Assembly: GCA_002400495.2 (NCBI GenBank)
Contig: NVQL02000017.1
Coordinates: 1-64,000, forward strand
Reading direction: 5' to 3'
From: Alphaproteobacteria bacterium
GTDB taxonomy: Bacteria > Pseudomonadota > Alphaproteobacteria > Rhizobiales > OSC116
DNA length: 64,000 nucleotides
Within the stretch, counting starts at the first letter, position 1, and every line of letters starts with the position of its first letter. The position numbers were made by a program, and so were the translations under genes. The notes beneath the pieces were generated by a model. That model made no database searches. It was given only the letters and a program-made list of their open reading frames with translations, and was not told the DNA's origin. Of the stretch, positions 17,452 through 27,580 are shown piece by piece.

Positions 17452-18720
17452 TTAAAACGGCCAACGGCCCTTTAACAAAAATGGTAACTCACCAGATTTT
17501 GCCGCCGCTTCATCATTAAAAAACTTCTTCACAGGCCTCAACCCGTCAACAATCTTCAAACCCAAATCCCGAATAAACCGCACAGGCGCCACGTCATTAC
17601 TAAACAACCGATTAATCACCTCAGCAAATGCCGCATGGCTCAACACATCAAACCGCCGCCATTGCTGATATTTATTCAACACCGTATAACTCGCAAAATC
17701 CAAGCCCAAATTACGCGCTTCCACCATCACTTCAGCCAAAACCGCAATATCGCGCAAGCCCATATTCAGCCCCTGCCCCGCAATCGGGTGAATGCCATGC
17801 GCCGCATCGCCAATCAACACAACGCGGTCAGCTATATATTCATGCGCAATCTGCAAACCCAGCGGATAACTAAACCGCTCACCACATAAACCAACCTCAC
17901 CCAAATGCAAACCAAACCGTTTGACCATTTCAGCATTAAATTCATCTTCACCCGCGCTCATCAAACCAGCCGCCACATCAGGCTCCTCAGCCCAAACCAA
18001 GCTCGATCTATGCACCCCATCAACACCATCAGATCCCAAAACATCAGGTAACGGCAAACTAGCAAACGGCCCAGATGGATAAAAATGCTCATAAGCCGCA
18101 CCTTCATGGCTCTTTTCATGCGCCACAGGGCACACAATGGCAGTTTGCCCATATCCCCATCCAAATGTCTTTATACCCAGCTGCTGCCGCACCAAAGAGC
18201 CTCTACCGTCCGCAGCAATCATCATACTGCCCTGCAAAACCTCGCCATCATCCAACCGCACCGACACGCCATGCGCATCACGCTCAAAATCCTGCAATTT
18301 CACGCCAACTTTAAATTCTATATTAGATTCATTCTGCGCAGCATCCCACATTGCGCCAAGCAAATGCCCACTTTCAACCACTTGCGCCACCGCCACTTTG
18401 TCATCAGAATTTTCTTCATTAAATTCAAGCAGCGCATCTTGCAAAATATCCCCGACATGTCCGTCTAAAATATGCACACTCTGCATCGGGTGATATTTAC
18501 CCTCAAGCCGTGGCCAAATGCCCAGCAAGTCAAGCATACGGCGCGGCGCTTCAGATATCGCCAATGCACGTCCATCGCCTTTGTCTGAAACTTTTGCGGT
18601 TATTTTCACCGGTGAGATTACCGCCAATGTAAAACCCAATTTCGCCAAAGCCACCGCCATGGTTAACCCTGCATGGCCACCACCAACAATAATCGCATCA
18701 TATTTTTTTGCTTTGCTCAT
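17452..18720 (-). CDS. UbiH/UbiF/VisC/COQ6-family FAD hydroxylase
   Basis: A 422-residue flavin monooxygenase of the ubiquinone-biosynthesis group, expected to hydroxylate the aromatic ring of a polyprenyl intermediate with O2 and NAD(P)H. The N-terminal Rossmann motif is IIVGGGHAGLTMAVALAKLG, the middle has MMIAADGRGSLVRQQLGI (the D-G motif), and the C-terminal FAD motif is VVLIGDAAHGIHPIAGQGLN. I chose the ATG at 18720, preceded by AAGG at 7-nt spacing; the frame extends upstream 27 codons without a better site. Which ring position it acts on cannot be told from sequence alone. It is divergent from tesB. Confidence 0.92.
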   Translation of the reverse strand: MSKAKKYDAIIVGGGHAGLTMAVALAKLGFTLAVISPVKITAKVSDKGDGRALAISEAPRRMLDLLGIWPRLEGKYHPMQSVHILDGHVGDILQDALLEFNEENSDDKVAVAQVVESGHLLGAMWDAAQNESNIEFKVGVKLQDFERDAHGVSVRLDDGEVLQGSMMIAADGRGSLVRQQLGIKTFGWGYGQTAIVCPVAHEKSHEGAAYEHFYPSGPFASLPLPDVLGSDGVDGVHRSSLVWAEEPDVAAGLMSAGEDEFNAEMVKRFGLHLGEVGLCGERFSYPLGLQIAHEYIADRVVLIGDAAHGIHPIAGQGLNMGLRDIAVLAEVMVEARNLGLDFASYTVLNKYQQWRRFDVLSHAAFAEVINRLFSNDVAPVRFIRDLGLKIVDGLRPVKKFFNDEAAAKSGELPFLLKGRWPF

Positions 18721-18840
18721 CTCAAGGCCTTCATTTGGTTTTGTCCCAACCTCTAAATCAACCTTATCAATGACGCTTTTTTTGCTTGTTGTCAAAAGCA
18801 ATTGGCTTAATATGAATCAAAAATCAAATATAGGTGACAT

Positions 18841-19719
18841 GTGAACGCGGCTTTAGACACTCTAATCAATACCACTTTAAATCTCGAAAAAATCGAGCAA
18901 CTCATATTCCGCGGCGTCAGCCCCAAAAATGGCTGGCAGCGAGTTTTTGGCGGCCAAGTTATTGGCCAAGCTTTAGTCGCCGCCCGCCACACAGTCAAAG
19001 CTATGGATTTTGATAATGACCGCCTCACCCACTCCCTACACGGCTATTTCCTACGTGGCGGCGATCCAACTGTGCCCATTGTTTATGAAGTTGACCCCGT
19101 GCGTGATGGCAAAAGCTTTTCAACCCGTCGCGTGGTCGCCATTCAACATGGCCACGCTATTTTCTCGATGATCGCCTCATTCCAAAAATCAGAAAACGGC
19201 CTAGAACATCAAATCGATATGCCCGATGTCCCCTTGCCCAAGGATTTACCCAGCGAGTCAGAGCTTAAAAGCCAACATATGGATAAATTACCCAAGGCCA
19301 TGCAACAATATTGGAGCCGCGAGCGGCCAATCGAAATGCGCCCCGTCGAATCTCGCTATACGCTCGATAACGCCTCCAAACAACCCAGTCAAAATGTCTG
19401 GTTCCGCGCCTCATCAAAATTGCCAGACGATGTAGACATCCATCATGCAGTGCTGGCCTTCGCTTCCGATTTTTCATTATTGGACACTTCGCTCATCCCC
19501 CATGGCACATCTATTTTCGATCCCAAGATGCAAGTCGCCAGCCTCGATCACGCCATCTGGTTCCACCGCCCCTTCAAAGCCGATGAATGGCTACTTTATA
19601 GCCAAGACAGCCCAAGCAGCAGCGGCGCGCGCGGCTTTAACCGCGGCTCAATATTCAACCTACAAGGCCAACTCATCGCCTCCACCGCCCAAGAAGGCCT
19701 CATTCGCGACCACAGCTGA
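18841..19719 (+). CDS. tesB: Acyl-CoA thioesterase II
   Basis: Hydrolyses medium- to long-chain acyl-CoA to free fatty acid and CoA in the cytoplasm. The 292 residues contain two hot-dog domains, with GGQVIGQALVAARHTV and YFLRGGDPTVPIVYEVDPVR in the first and LDHAIWFHRPFKADEWLLY plus GARGFNRGSIFNLQGQLIAS in the second, as in E. coli TesB. Translation starts at GTG 18841, with AGGTGA just upstream. It is divergent from the UbiH-type gene and ends 27 bp from a convergent gene. Confidence 0.94.
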   Translation: MNAALDTLINTTLNLEKIEQLIFRGVSPKNGWQRVFGGQVIGQALVAARHTVKAMDFDNDRLTHSLHGYFLRGGDPTVPIVYEVDPVRDGKSFSTRRVVAIQHGHAIFSMIASFQKSENGLEHQIDMPDVPLPKDLPSESELKSQHMDKLPKAMQQYWSRERPIEMRPVESRYTLDNASKQPSQNVWFRASSKLPDDVDIHHAVLAFASDFSLLDTSLIPHGTSIFDPKMQVASLDHAIWFHRPFKADEWLLYSQDSPSSSGARGFNRGSIFNLQGQLIASTAQEGLIRDHS

Positions 19720-19746
19720 TAGAGTCTAAATTAAACTTAGGCGAGC

Positions 19747-20175
19747 CTAATTGCCAACTGCAGATAGGCTGGTTGCCAAACGTTGCGCAATGTTATATTG
19801 AATTTTTTTACCAATTTCAGGGAATTCTTCGATCAAACGTATAAAATCTTCACGGCCAAAATGATAAGTGGTGATCATCTCCAAACCCGAAATGTCATAA
19901 TCAAATTGCTTCGGCATAAATAATGCCAATTCATTCATCAACATGCCGCGCCGCGCCACAACATCAGGCCTATGACTATCTTTATAATGCAAGATTGCCC
20001 GCCCAGCGCTCAGCAAAATTGTGCCTTCGCTCTGGCTATAAGCCTCATATATAGGTTGATTAGATTTGTGTTCGTGACGTTTGCCAATGAAAGCCAAAAT
20101 ACGCAATTCATCATAATCTAGATTAGAGAAAACCGGCAAAGCCGATAACAACTTATTTACAATACTAATACTCAT
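19747..20175 (-). CDS. Cyclic nucleotide-binding (Crp-like) domain protein
   Basis: A 142-residue protein consisting of one cNMP-binding beta-roll: LLSALPVFSNLDYDELRILAF at the start, SEGTILLSAGRAILHYK and RRGMLMNELALFMP further on. The PGE-(x)n-RxA phosphate-binding cassette of true cAMP receptors is not intact (MLMNELALF in its place), so ligand binding is doubtful. There is no DNA-binding domain. It follows the OmpR-type regulator by 31 bp on the same strand and may act in that signalling pathway. Confidence 0.82.
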   Translation of the reverse strand: MSISIVNKLLSALPVFSNLDYDELRILAFIGKRHEHKSNQPIYEAYSQSEGTILLSAGRAILHYKDSHRPDVVARRGMLMNELALFMPKQFDYDISGLEMITTYHFGREDFIRLIEEFPEIGKKIQYNIAQRLATSLSAVGN

Positions 20176-20206
20176 TTACTCAACTTACCTGGTATGCCTA
20201 CATCAT

Positions 20207-20893
20207 TCATTTGCTTATTTTATAACCCTTGCTATCGGTTATAATAATTTTAATGCCGCTCTCTTTAGGTTCGATTTTTTGACGCAAGCGGTAAATATGG
20301 GTTTCTAACGTATGTGTAGTGATGCCCGAATTATAACCCCAAACCTCGCATAATAGTTCATCACGGCCAATTGATGTACCATCAGCCTTATAAAGATATT
20401 TTAAAATCGCGGTTTCTTTTTCAGTCAATCTTATCTCATCACCATTGCCATCAGTCAAACGTTTAATTGAAGGCTTAAATACATATGGCCCTAAATTAAA
20501 CACCGCATCTTCGCTTTGCTCAAATTGCCTAAATTGCGCCCGCATACGCGCCAATAACTCACCCACTCTAAATGGTTTCAATACATAGTCATTCGCGCCA
20601 CTATCCAAACCCAAAATAATATCCGCTTCACTATCTTGCGCCGTCAGCATAATAATCGGGCCTTTATAACCATTACGCCTAATTAATTTCACTGCCTCTC
20701 GACCATCCATGTCAGGCAGGCCAACATCCATTAAAATCAGATCAACATGCTCAGCATCAGTCATTTTCACCGCTTCAAATGCCCGCGCACAGGATTTAAG
20801 TTCAAACTCATTATATAAGCTCAATTGCTCGACCAATTCTTCGCGTAAAAAGTCATCATCTTCTACAATTAGAATTTTCTTATCATCGCTCAT
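20207..20893 (-). CDS. OmpR/PhoB-family response regulator, orphan
   Basis: A 228-residue two-domain regulator. The receiver domain (residues 5-118) has the acidic pocket VEDDD, the phospho-acceptor aspartate in DLILMDVGLPDMDG, the threonine in IMLTAQDS and the lysine in DYVLKPF. The C-terminal winged helix (about 130-228) has LTEKETAILKYLY and THTLETHIYRLRQKIEP. No histidine kinase gene is adjacent; its only neighbour on the strand is the cNMP-domain gene. The targets are unknown. Confidence 0.93.
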   Translation of the reverse strand: MSDDKKILIVEDDDFLREELVEQLSLYNEFELKSCARAFEAVKMTDAEHVDLILMDVGLPDMDGREAVKLIRRNGYKGPIIMLTAQDSEADIILGLDSGANDYVLKPFRVGELLARMRAQFRQFEQSEDAVFNLGPYVFKPSIKRLTDGNGDEIRLTEKETAILKYLYKADGTSIGRDELLCEVWGYNSGITTHTLETHIYRLRQKIEPKESGIKIIITDSKGYKISK

Positions 20894-21063
20894 AATATGC
20901 CTTTTTTATTGTTTGAACTTATCTAAACACTAAACCATCATTCCGCCAATAACTATCTCTCACATTAATGTGACTGCCTATTGAGCAATTTGTCCTAATT
21001 TCGTCAATATTCACAATAAGCTCATTCACAATAGCTTCAAAGTAAAAGCAAAATTTGCACTCA

Positions 21064-21711
21064 TTAATCTCGAGAGCCAAAAATGGCGCTGCCAACTCGA
21101 ATATGAGTAGCCCCTAAGCGAATAGCCGTCTTAAAATCCGCACTCATCCCCATGCTCAAACCCTTTAACCCCAAAGCCTTGGCATGTTTGTGCAACAAAG
21201 CAAAATATGGCCCACTATCATGCGCAGCAGGCGGAATGCACATCAACCCAATAATATTTAATTTTTTCTCATCCACGCAATAGCGGTAAAAATCAGCCAA
21301 TTCAGCCAATGCGATGCCAGCCTTTTGTGGTTCATCACCTATATTCACCTGAATGAATAATTCTAACAGCTTATCCTGTTTCAATTGCTCGGCCGCAATA
21401 TAGTCGGCAATCTTCTTACGATCCACCGTATGAATCACATCAAATAAAGCCACTGCCTCAGCCGTTTTATTGCTTTGCAGCGGGCCAATTAAATGCAATT
21501 TCACATCATTATAAACAGCCTGTAGCTCAGGCCATTTCGCCGCAGCTTCTTGCACCCTATTTTCACCAAATATCCGCGCACCCAGCTCTAAAACAGGCTC
21601 AATATCATCAGCCGCAAAAGTTTTGCTAACCACCACCAAATTCACGTCAGCGCCATTTCGGCCTTCTTTTTTAACTGTAAACTCTATTTCACTAACTATA
21701 TCTTGATACAT
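21064..21711 (-). CDS. YggS/PROSC-family pyridoxal-phosphate-binding protein
   Basis: A 215-residue single-domain (alpha/beta barrel) protein that binds and buffers pyridoxal 5'-phosphate. The PLP lysine lies in LVVVSKTF, and family motifs FGENRVQEAAAKWPEL, LHLIGPLQSNK, FIQVNIGDEPQKAG and LSMGMSADFKTAIRLGATHIRVG are all present. The length is normal. It stands alone, and the porin gene upstream on the same strand has its own terminator. Confidence 0.94.
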   Translation of the reverse strand: MYQDIVSEIEFTVKKEGRNGADVNLVVVSKTFAADDIEPVLELGARIFGENRVQEAAAKWPELQAVYNDVKLHLIGPLQSNKTAEAVALFDVIHTVDRKKIADYIAAEQLKQDKLLELFIQVNIGDEPQKAGIALAELADFYRYCVDEKKLNIIGLMCIPPAAHDSGPYFALLHKHAKALGLKGLSMGMSADFKTAIRLGATHIRVGSAIFGSRD

Positions 21712-21843
21712 AGCTAAGCCTCACTTTTTGCCAACTTATGCCACCCACATATAAACAGCAAGTTCATAATTTGTCGCCAACACCTAAATACTGAATTTCA
21801 TCACATTCACCTTAGCTATATATAACCAAATCAAAAGCTAAGC

Positions 21844-21876
21844 AAAAAAAAAGGCGGATCCAAAAGGATCCGCCTT
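21844..21876 (-). terminator. Rho-independent terminator of the porin gene
   Basis: An 11-bp perfect stem, AAGGCGGATCC / GGATCCGCCTT, with an AAAA loop, flanked by a run of A on the plus strand that reads as T on the minus strand. It lies 25 bp past the porin stop codon. Confidence 0.95.
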
Positions 21877-21900
21877 AATATAGTCGTTAATTTCTAAAGA

Positions 21901-23064
21901 TTAGAAAGAAACTTTAAGACCAGCAGCAGCACCGAAGATTTCGGTTGTGCCGTTATAACCAATGCCTGCACCGATTGTAACATTGCTGTTTAGAGCATAG
22001 TCAACACCAGCAGAAGTAGTGAATGTAGTGTCTGTACCAGCAGCAGAGTTACCGCTTGTTAGAACAGTTGCACCAGCAGTCATTTCTGTAGTGAATTCAT
22101 ATGTTGCGCCAGCAGCAGCAGTCCATGCATCAGGTGTAGCACCAGTTGCATTTAGGCTTAATTCGCCGTTTACAATAACGTTTAGGCCAGCATTGTTATA
22201 CTGAACATAACCTTGAACTGAACCAGTATCAGCAGATGTTGCAAGATCACTATAGTTTGCACCAAGTGTAAATGCACCAGTTGAGTACTTAGCACCAACA
22301 TTATATGCATTCAATGTATCGTCAGCAAGATCAGCAGTGAAATCACCAGCAATAGTAAAGCCAGCAACTTCAGTAGAAGCGCCAACAGTTACAGCACCAA
22401 GGTCAAGACCAGCAGCACGTGTAGCAATATAACGAGCGCCAACTTTAACAGATGCATCACCAGCAGCAAATGAGCCAGCAATAGCTGCATCAATGTTACC
22501 AAGACCGTCAACACCAGCACCTAATTGGAAACCACCAAATTCAGGAGATGTGTATGTTACTGAAAAATCAGCAGCAGTTGAAGCACTAGCTGAAGGTGCG
22601 AAATCAGTGTACAAAGAAAGATCAGCAGAAGCAAAAGTCAAGCCTTTGTCGCCGTCTTCAAGATCATCACCAATGTCGATGTATGAAACACCAGGTGCTT
22701 CAATATCATGCTCGTCTTCGCCACCAATAACGCCAGCTTTAAATTCGCCAACAGCAGATTTGTAACCAACAAGAACTTCAGTGTCGTCGCCATTGTCAAA
22801 AACAATTTTAACATAAACGTCAGAACCATTGTCTGTAGTTTTAGCAGCTTTAATAGTACCTTCAAAATCACCACCAATACCAGTTTCAGTATCAGGTGCA
22901 ACAACAGCAGTGCCGTTATAGTAACCAAAGATAGTTGCAGAACCAGTTGCAGTCACTGTAAAACCAGCAACCATTGGCGCCATTGGAGCAGCAGGAATAT
23001 CACCAGCTACTGCAGCGCCAGACATTGCTACAAGAGCAGATGTCGCAAGAAGAATTTTTTTCAT
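21901..23064 (-). CDS. Alphaproteobacterial porin
   Basis: A 387-residue outer-membrane protein. A signal peptide of about 20 residues (MKKILLATSALVAMSGAAVA) is followed by alternating hydrophobic/polar strands rich in Gly, Ala, Thr and Asp, and the chain ends KVSF with the C-terminal phenylalanine required for beta-barrel insertion. The acidic composition suggests a 16-strand general porin as in Rhodobacter. Codon use is strongly biased to a few T- and A-ending codons (GCT, GTA, ACA), unlike its neighbours, which indicates very high expression. It has a strong terminator and a long upstream region. Confidence 0.9.
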   Translation of the reverse strand: MKKILLATSALVAMSGAAVAGDIPAAPMAPMVAGFTVTATGSATIFGYYNGTAVVAPDTETGIGGDFEGTIKAAKTTDNGSDVYVKIVFDNGDDTEVLVGYKSAVGEFKAGVIGGEDEHDIEAPGVSYIDIGDDLEDGDKGLTFASADLSLYTDFAPSASASTAADFSVTYTSPEFGGFQLGAGVDGLGNIDAAIAGSFAAGDASVKVGARYIATRAAGLDLGAVTVGASTEVAGFTIAGDFTADLADDTLNAYNVGAKYSTGAFTLGANYSDLATSADTGSVQGYVQYNNAGLNVIVNGELSLNATGATPDAWTAAAGATYEFTTEMTAGATVLTSGNSAAGTDTTFTTSAGVDYALNSNVTIGAGIGYNGTTEIFGAAAGLKVSF

Positions 23065-23620
23065 AATTTTATCTCTCAGCTAAATAAGCAGAATGCTTAT
23101 CTTTAAATCATCGTTTTTCAAAACGGCTCGTCACAAGCCTCAAGTCCGAAAATTTCATTTTCATATCTGATAAGAATATACAAATGAAATTCCATCTAGA
23201 TACGAACCAAAACCCGTTTTTCACGCGTTTTCAAAAATCGATACCTATTTGTCGCTAATTTTATTCAACATTGCAACCAATCTCGACACAATTTTTTAGC
23301 TTTCTGCTCATCTGTGACAAAATTACACCAGTTTCCGACCATATATGATTAACATATTATTAAATAAAGGTTTTATTTACCATTTAATGACCGTTTTCCC
23401 ATAGTTTCCAGAACAGATTTGCAAAATGATTAACAAAAATTCATCCGTTTAATTAACCAACCATCGCCAATCAAAACCAACCAACTAACCTACATTTCGC
23501 GATTAATTTATGCAAAACACATAAACCAAGTTGCACCAATAGCCTTAAATGTCTATGAAGAAATCAACTAAAAATTACTGCATTAAAAGCAGTATATATA
23601 TATATATAAGGTGACGAAAC
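23065..23620. promoter_or_regulatory. Long divergent promoter region, porin / leuS
   Basis: This 556-bp, very AT-rich, non-coding gap holds the promoters of the porin (minus strand) and leuS (plus strand). Just before leuS is an uninterrupted (TA)8 tract at 23593-23608, immediately followed by the ribosome binding site. A TTAA-N7-TTAA match lies at 23349-23363 but could be chance at this base composition. It contains no mosaic repeat. Confidence 0.5.
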
Positions 23621-26242
23621 ATGAGCGATATTAGATATAACGCGCCCGAAAAAGAGAAGCATTGGCAAAAAATCTGGGCCGAAAAAAAGCTATTTAACGC
23701 CACCAATGACTATAGCAAACCCAAATATTATGTCCTCGAAATGTTTCCATATCCTTCTGGAAATCTGCATATGGGCCATGTGCGCAATTACACAATGGGT
23801 GATGTCATCGCCCGTTATAAACGCGCCAAAGGCTTTAATGTCTTGCATCCAATGGGTTGGGATGCATTTGGTATGCCAGCCGAAAACGCCGCCCAGCAAC
23901 ATAATGTCCACCCCGGTGAATGGACATATCAAAACATTGCCAACATGCGCACCCAATTACAATCCATGGGTTTTTCACTCGATTGGGATCGCGAATTCGC
24001 CACCTGTGATGTTGAATATTATGGCAAACAACAAGAATTATTCCTAGAATTTCTAGCCGCAGGCTTAGTCGACCGCAAAAAATCTCGCGTCAATTGGGAC
24101 CCTGTCGACAACACAGTCCTCGCCAACGAGCAAGTCATCGATGGCAAAGGCTGGCGCTCAGGTGCCGAGGTCGAACAACGCGATTTAACCCAATGGTTCT
24201 TCAAAATTACCGATTATGCCGATGAATTAATCACCGCACTCGATGATTTACCGGGCTGGCCAGACAAGGTCAAGCTCATGCAATCCAACTGGATCGGCCG
24301 CTCCGAAGGCATGGAAGTTAATTTCGAGTTAAACGACACACCAACCGAATTCCCCAGCCTCAAAGTCTACACCACCCGCCCCGATACTTTGTTTGGCGCA
24401 AGCTTTATGGCCATCAGCGCAGGCCACCCACTCGCGGCCGCACTCGCCAAAGACAACCCAAAAGTGCAAAAATTTATCAATGAATGCAACGCCATCGGCA
24501 CCACCGAAGAGGCTATCGAAACCGCCGAGAAAAAGGGTTATGACACAGGCATCACCGCCACCAACCCACTCAACCCCCGCCAAAAATTACCCGTCTACAT
24601 CGCCAATTTCGTCCTCATGGGCTATGGCACTGGCGCCGTTTTCGGCTGCCCCGCACATGACCAACGCGATATGGATTTCGCCCGCAAATACAACCTCCCC
24701 GTCACCGTGGTAATGGCCAATGATAACCTCGATATCAATACCTTCAACGCCCAAAGCCTAGACGCCGATACAGAAGATGGCTTGCTCATCAACTCAGGCT
24801 TTATGGATGGCATGAACAAACAACAAGCCCTTGAAGCCGTTGCCAAAAAACTAGAAAATCAACAACTAAACGGCCACCCACAAGGCACCCGCAAAACCAA
24901 CTATCGCCTCCGCGATTGGGGCATTTCACGCCAACGCTATTGGGGTTGCCCCATCCCAGTAGTCCATTGCGATCAATGCGGCACAGTGCCCGTAAACAAA
25001 GCCGATCTACCAGTTGAATTACCTCATGACGTCACATTCGACAAGCCGGGAAACCCACTAGATCACCACCCAACATGGAAACATGTCGCCTGCCCAAAAT
25101 GCGGCAAAGACTCGACACGTGAAACAGATACGTTCGATACTTTCATCGACTCAAGCTGGTATTATGCCCGCTTCGCCGATAGCAAATCAGAAAAAGCCGT
25201 CAACCGCGAAGCGGCCGATTATTGGCTCGGCGTCGATCAATATATTGGCGGCATCGAGCATGCCATCCTGCATTTGCTCTATTCACGCTTTTTCAACCGC
25301 GCCATGAAAAAATGCGGCTATACCAGCATTGATGAACCATTCACCAATCTATTCACCCAAGGCATGATCACCCACGAAACTTATAAAGACCAAGATGGCG
25401 CATGGCTCAACCCAGAATTTGTCCTCTTCGATTCAGACGGCGAAACCCGCCAAGCCAAACATTTTGAAACCAATCAGCCCGTCACCATCGGCTCAGTCGA
25501 AAAAATGTCCAAGTCAAAAAAGAATGTTGTCGACCCAACCGACTTCGTCACCAATTTCGGCGCAGATACCGCAAGATGGTTTACAATTTCCGACAGCCCA
25601 CCCGAACGCGATTTCCTCTGGACAGATGCCGGTGTCGACGGCTCATATAAATTCACCCAACGCATTTGGCGCTTGGTTTGCGAAAATTCCAATGGCGATG
25701 TCTTAGACTTAGAAAATGCACCAAAAAATTTGGACGCTCAGGCCACCTCACTACGGGTAATCACCCACAAGTCGATTAAAAACGTCTCTCAGGCGATCGA
25801 AAATCTACATTTCAACGTCGCAATCGCCCAAATTTACATGCTAACCAACGCTATATCTAGCTTTGCGAGCAAGGCAGATAAAAAAGACGCCGTCGCACAA
25901 TTTGTATTATTCGAGGCCTTAACCCGCCTCGTTCAACTTTTTGGCCCCATCATGCCACATTTGGCCGAAGAATGCTGGCAACAACTCGGCTACAAAAATT
26001 TAGCCGCACAAGAGCTATGGCCAGATTTCGAACACGCTTTAACCGTCGATGACACGGTCAGCATCGCCGTACAAATCAACGGCAAAAAACGCGACATCCT
26101 CACCATTGCCAAAGACGCAACAAAAGACGAAATCGAAAAAGCCGCCTTTGCCCTAGAAGGCGTCATCAGAAACATCGAAGGCAAAACCATCGTCAAAAAA
26201 ATCATCGTCCCGGGTCGTATTGTCAACATCGTGGTAAAATAA
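23621..26242 (+). CDS. leuS: Leucyl-tRNA synthetase
   Basis: Charges tRNA-Leu with leucine. At 873 residues it is of normal bacterial length. The HIGH motif is HMGH at residues 50-53 and the KMSKS loop lies near residue 629. The CP1 editing domain is present between them, with [20 protein letters not shown] and the [15 protein letters not shown] segment, and a zinc-type CDQCG...CPKCG pair lies near residues 450-490. Its stop overlaps the holA start by 1 bp (TAATG). In most alphaproteobacteria an lptE gene lies between leuS and holA; none is present here. Confidence 0.98.
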   Translation: MSDIRYNAPEKEKHWQKIWAEKKLFNATNDYSKPKYYVLEMFPYPSGNLHMGHVRNYTMGDVIARYKRAKGFNVLHPMGWDAFGMPAENAAQQHNVHPGEWTYQNIANMRTQLQSMGFSLDWDREFATCDVEYYGKQQELFLEFLAAGLVDRKKSRVNWDPVDNTVLANEQVIDGKGWRSGAEVEQRDLTQWFFKITDYADELITALDDLPGWPDKVKLMQSNWIGRSEGMEVNFELNDTPTEFPSLKVYTTRPDTLFGASFMAISAGHPLAAALAKDNPKVQKFINECNAIGTTEEAIETAEKKGYDTGITATNPLNPRQKLPVYIANFVLMGYGTGAVFGCPAHDQRDMDFARKYNLPVTVVMANDNLDINTFNAQSLDADTEDGLLINSGFMDGMNKQQALEAVAKKLENQQLNGHPQGTRKTNYRLRDWGISRQRYWGCPIPVVHCDQCGTVPVNKADLPVELPHDVTFDKPGNPLDHHPTWKHVACPKCGKDSTRETDTFDTFIDSSWYYARFADSKSEKAVNREAADYWLGVDQYIGGIEHAILHLLYSRFFNRAMKKCGYTSIDEPFTNLFTQGMITHETYKDQDGAWLNPEFVLFDSDGETRQAKHFETNQPVTIGSVEKMSKSKKNVVDPTDFVTNFGADTARWFTISDSPPERDFLWTDAGVDGSYKFTQRIWRLVCENSNGDVLDLENAPKNLDAQATSLRVITHKSIKNVSQAIENLHFNVAIAQIYMLTNAISSFASKADKKDAVAQFVLFEALTRLVQLFGPIMPHLAEECWQQLGYKNLAAQELWPDFEHALTVDDTVSIAVQINGKKRDILTIAKDATKDEIEKAAFALEGVIRNIEGKTIVKKIIVPGRIVNIVVK

Positions 26243-27264
26243 TGGAAATAAAAGCTGTACAAATAAACAATTTTTTGCAGTCCCCACCCGCTGGCCTGCG
26301 CGTCATTTTAGTCTATGGCCCAGATCGCGGCATGGTCGCCGAACGCACCCGCGCCTTGGTCAAACATTATGCAGGCTCTCTAGATGACGCCTTCAACATT
26401 TCCCGCATGAACGGCTCAGACATCACGTCCGACAACAGCCCCCTATTCGATGAATATTTCTCCATCCCCATGTTCGGCGGCAACAAAACCCTGTGGTTGT
26501 TCGACGATGGCACCCAAATCCACAAACAAATCAACGCACTATTAGCCGAGCCAAAAGACGGCAACACCCTCATCATAGAAGGCCGCGACCTCAAAAAAAG
26601 CTCAGCCCTTGTCAAAGCCTGCATAAAAAGCAAAATCGCCGCCTCCCTCCCCTGCTATCAAGACAACCTGCGCGATGTCGGCCAATTAATCCGCGACATG
26701 CTAGCCGAACACAATTTAAAAATCTCAGCCAACAACCTACAATATCTACAATCACTGCTCGGCAACGACCGCGCCCTAACCCGCAGCGAAATCAATAAGT
26801 TAATCACCTATTGCCTCAAACAACAAGAAATAACAGAAGCCGACATCACAGAATGCCTAACCGGCGATGCCGCCAAATTCTCATTCGATAAATTGCTAGA
26901 CGCCATCTGCAACGGCCAAGCCAAAGCGGCAGATCACGAGCTAACCCATTTCCTCTCATCAGGCGATCACCCAGTCATGCTATTCGCCATAATCCGCAAT
27001 CATTTCAACATGCTACACGCAGCATCTTTCGGCCTAACCCAAGGCAAATCCCCAGACAACATCATCCAATCCATGCGCCCCCCCGTCTTTTTCAACCGCA
27101 AGTCAGCCATCTCCTCCCAAATCCGCAAATGGTCACTCCAAAAAACCGACCTAGCCCAAACCCTAATCGCCGAAGCCGATATAAACAGCCGCATGACCGC
27201 CCCCCTATCAAAAGACATCCTAAACCGCCTAGTTACAAGGCTCAGTCTAATGGCCAACCGCTAG
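26242..27264 (+). CDS. holA: DNA polymerase III delta subunit
   Basis: Clamp-loader subunit that opens the beta sliding clamp. The 340 residues have the delta-family layout: an AAA+-like N-terminal domain (RVILVYGPDRGMVAERTRALV, then TLWLFDDGTQ) and the C-terminal collar domain (SSGDHPVMLFAIIRNHFNML). As in other delta subunits, the Walker motif is degenerate. It overlaps leuS by 1 bp. Its 3' end runs into repeat R4. Confidence 0.93.
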   Translation: MEIKAVQINNFLQSPPAGLRVILVYGPDRGMVAERTRALVKHYAGSLDDAFNISRMNGSDITSDNSPLFDEYFSIPMFGGNKTLWLFDDGTQIHKQINALLAEPKDGNTLIIEGRDLKKSSALVKACIKSKIAASLPCYQDNLRDVGQLIRDMLAEHNLKISANNLQYLQSLLGNDRALTRSEINKLITYCLKQQEITEADITECLTGDAAKFSFDKLLDAICNGQAKAADHELTHFLSSGDHPVMLFAIIRNHFNMLHAASFGLTQGKSPDNIIQSMRPPVFFNRKSAISSQIRKWSLQKTDLAQTLIAEADINSRMTAPLSKDILNRLVTRLSLMANR

Positions 27265-27274
27265 TTAGACCTCC

Positions 27275-27540
27275 GAGCCAACTATCCAAACAGCAAATTC
27301 AGAATTTTCATCTACCCCTCGTTTCCAAGCAAAGGTCATTTCAGTGAGCGCGACAGCGACCGTTCGAAGCCGCTGCAGACGAACGCGCGGCAGGCAAGCG
27401 TAGTACGCGTAGCGTATGGAGCGCACGCAAGTGTCAACAGAGAGGCTTAAGCCGAACGTAAAAATGAAGTACCCGAGTATCAACGGTACAGCTAACTTTC
27501 TTATGTCTTACACAGTTCCACCGAGACCGTACCTTACAAA
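27275..27540. repeat. Mosaic intergenic repeat, copy R4 (type B)
   Basis: Type B block between holA and the DMT permease gene. It contains CGTTTCCAAG, TCAGTGAGCGCGACAGCG, GTTCGAAGCCGCTGCAGACG, GGCTTAAGCCGAACG, GAAGTACCCGAGTA and AGCTAACTTTCTTATGTC in that order. A 62-bp stretch (27329-27390) matches, inverted with a single mismatch, 28592-28653 in R5. This is the only copy lying in a tandem rather than convergent gap. Confidence 0.87.
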
Positions 27541-27580
27541 CCCCTCACCCGTTATATTATTCCCAAAAAGGAATAAACCA

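Noticed and set aside
23349-23363. CtrA-type box TTAA-N7-TTAA upstream of leuS
   Set aside because: A single match without the final C in a very AT-rich gap is expected by chance, unlike the cluster of three at the origin.
23593-23608. (TA)8 tract before leuS as a phase-variable promoter
   Set aside because: The tract is real, but eight units next to an essential gene's ribosome binding site give no evidence of phase variation by themselves.
27416-27580. N-terminal extension of the DMT permease
   Set aside because: The extra 55 codons are repeat R4 sequence; the ATG at 27581 has a good ribosome binding site and begins at the expected place for the family.
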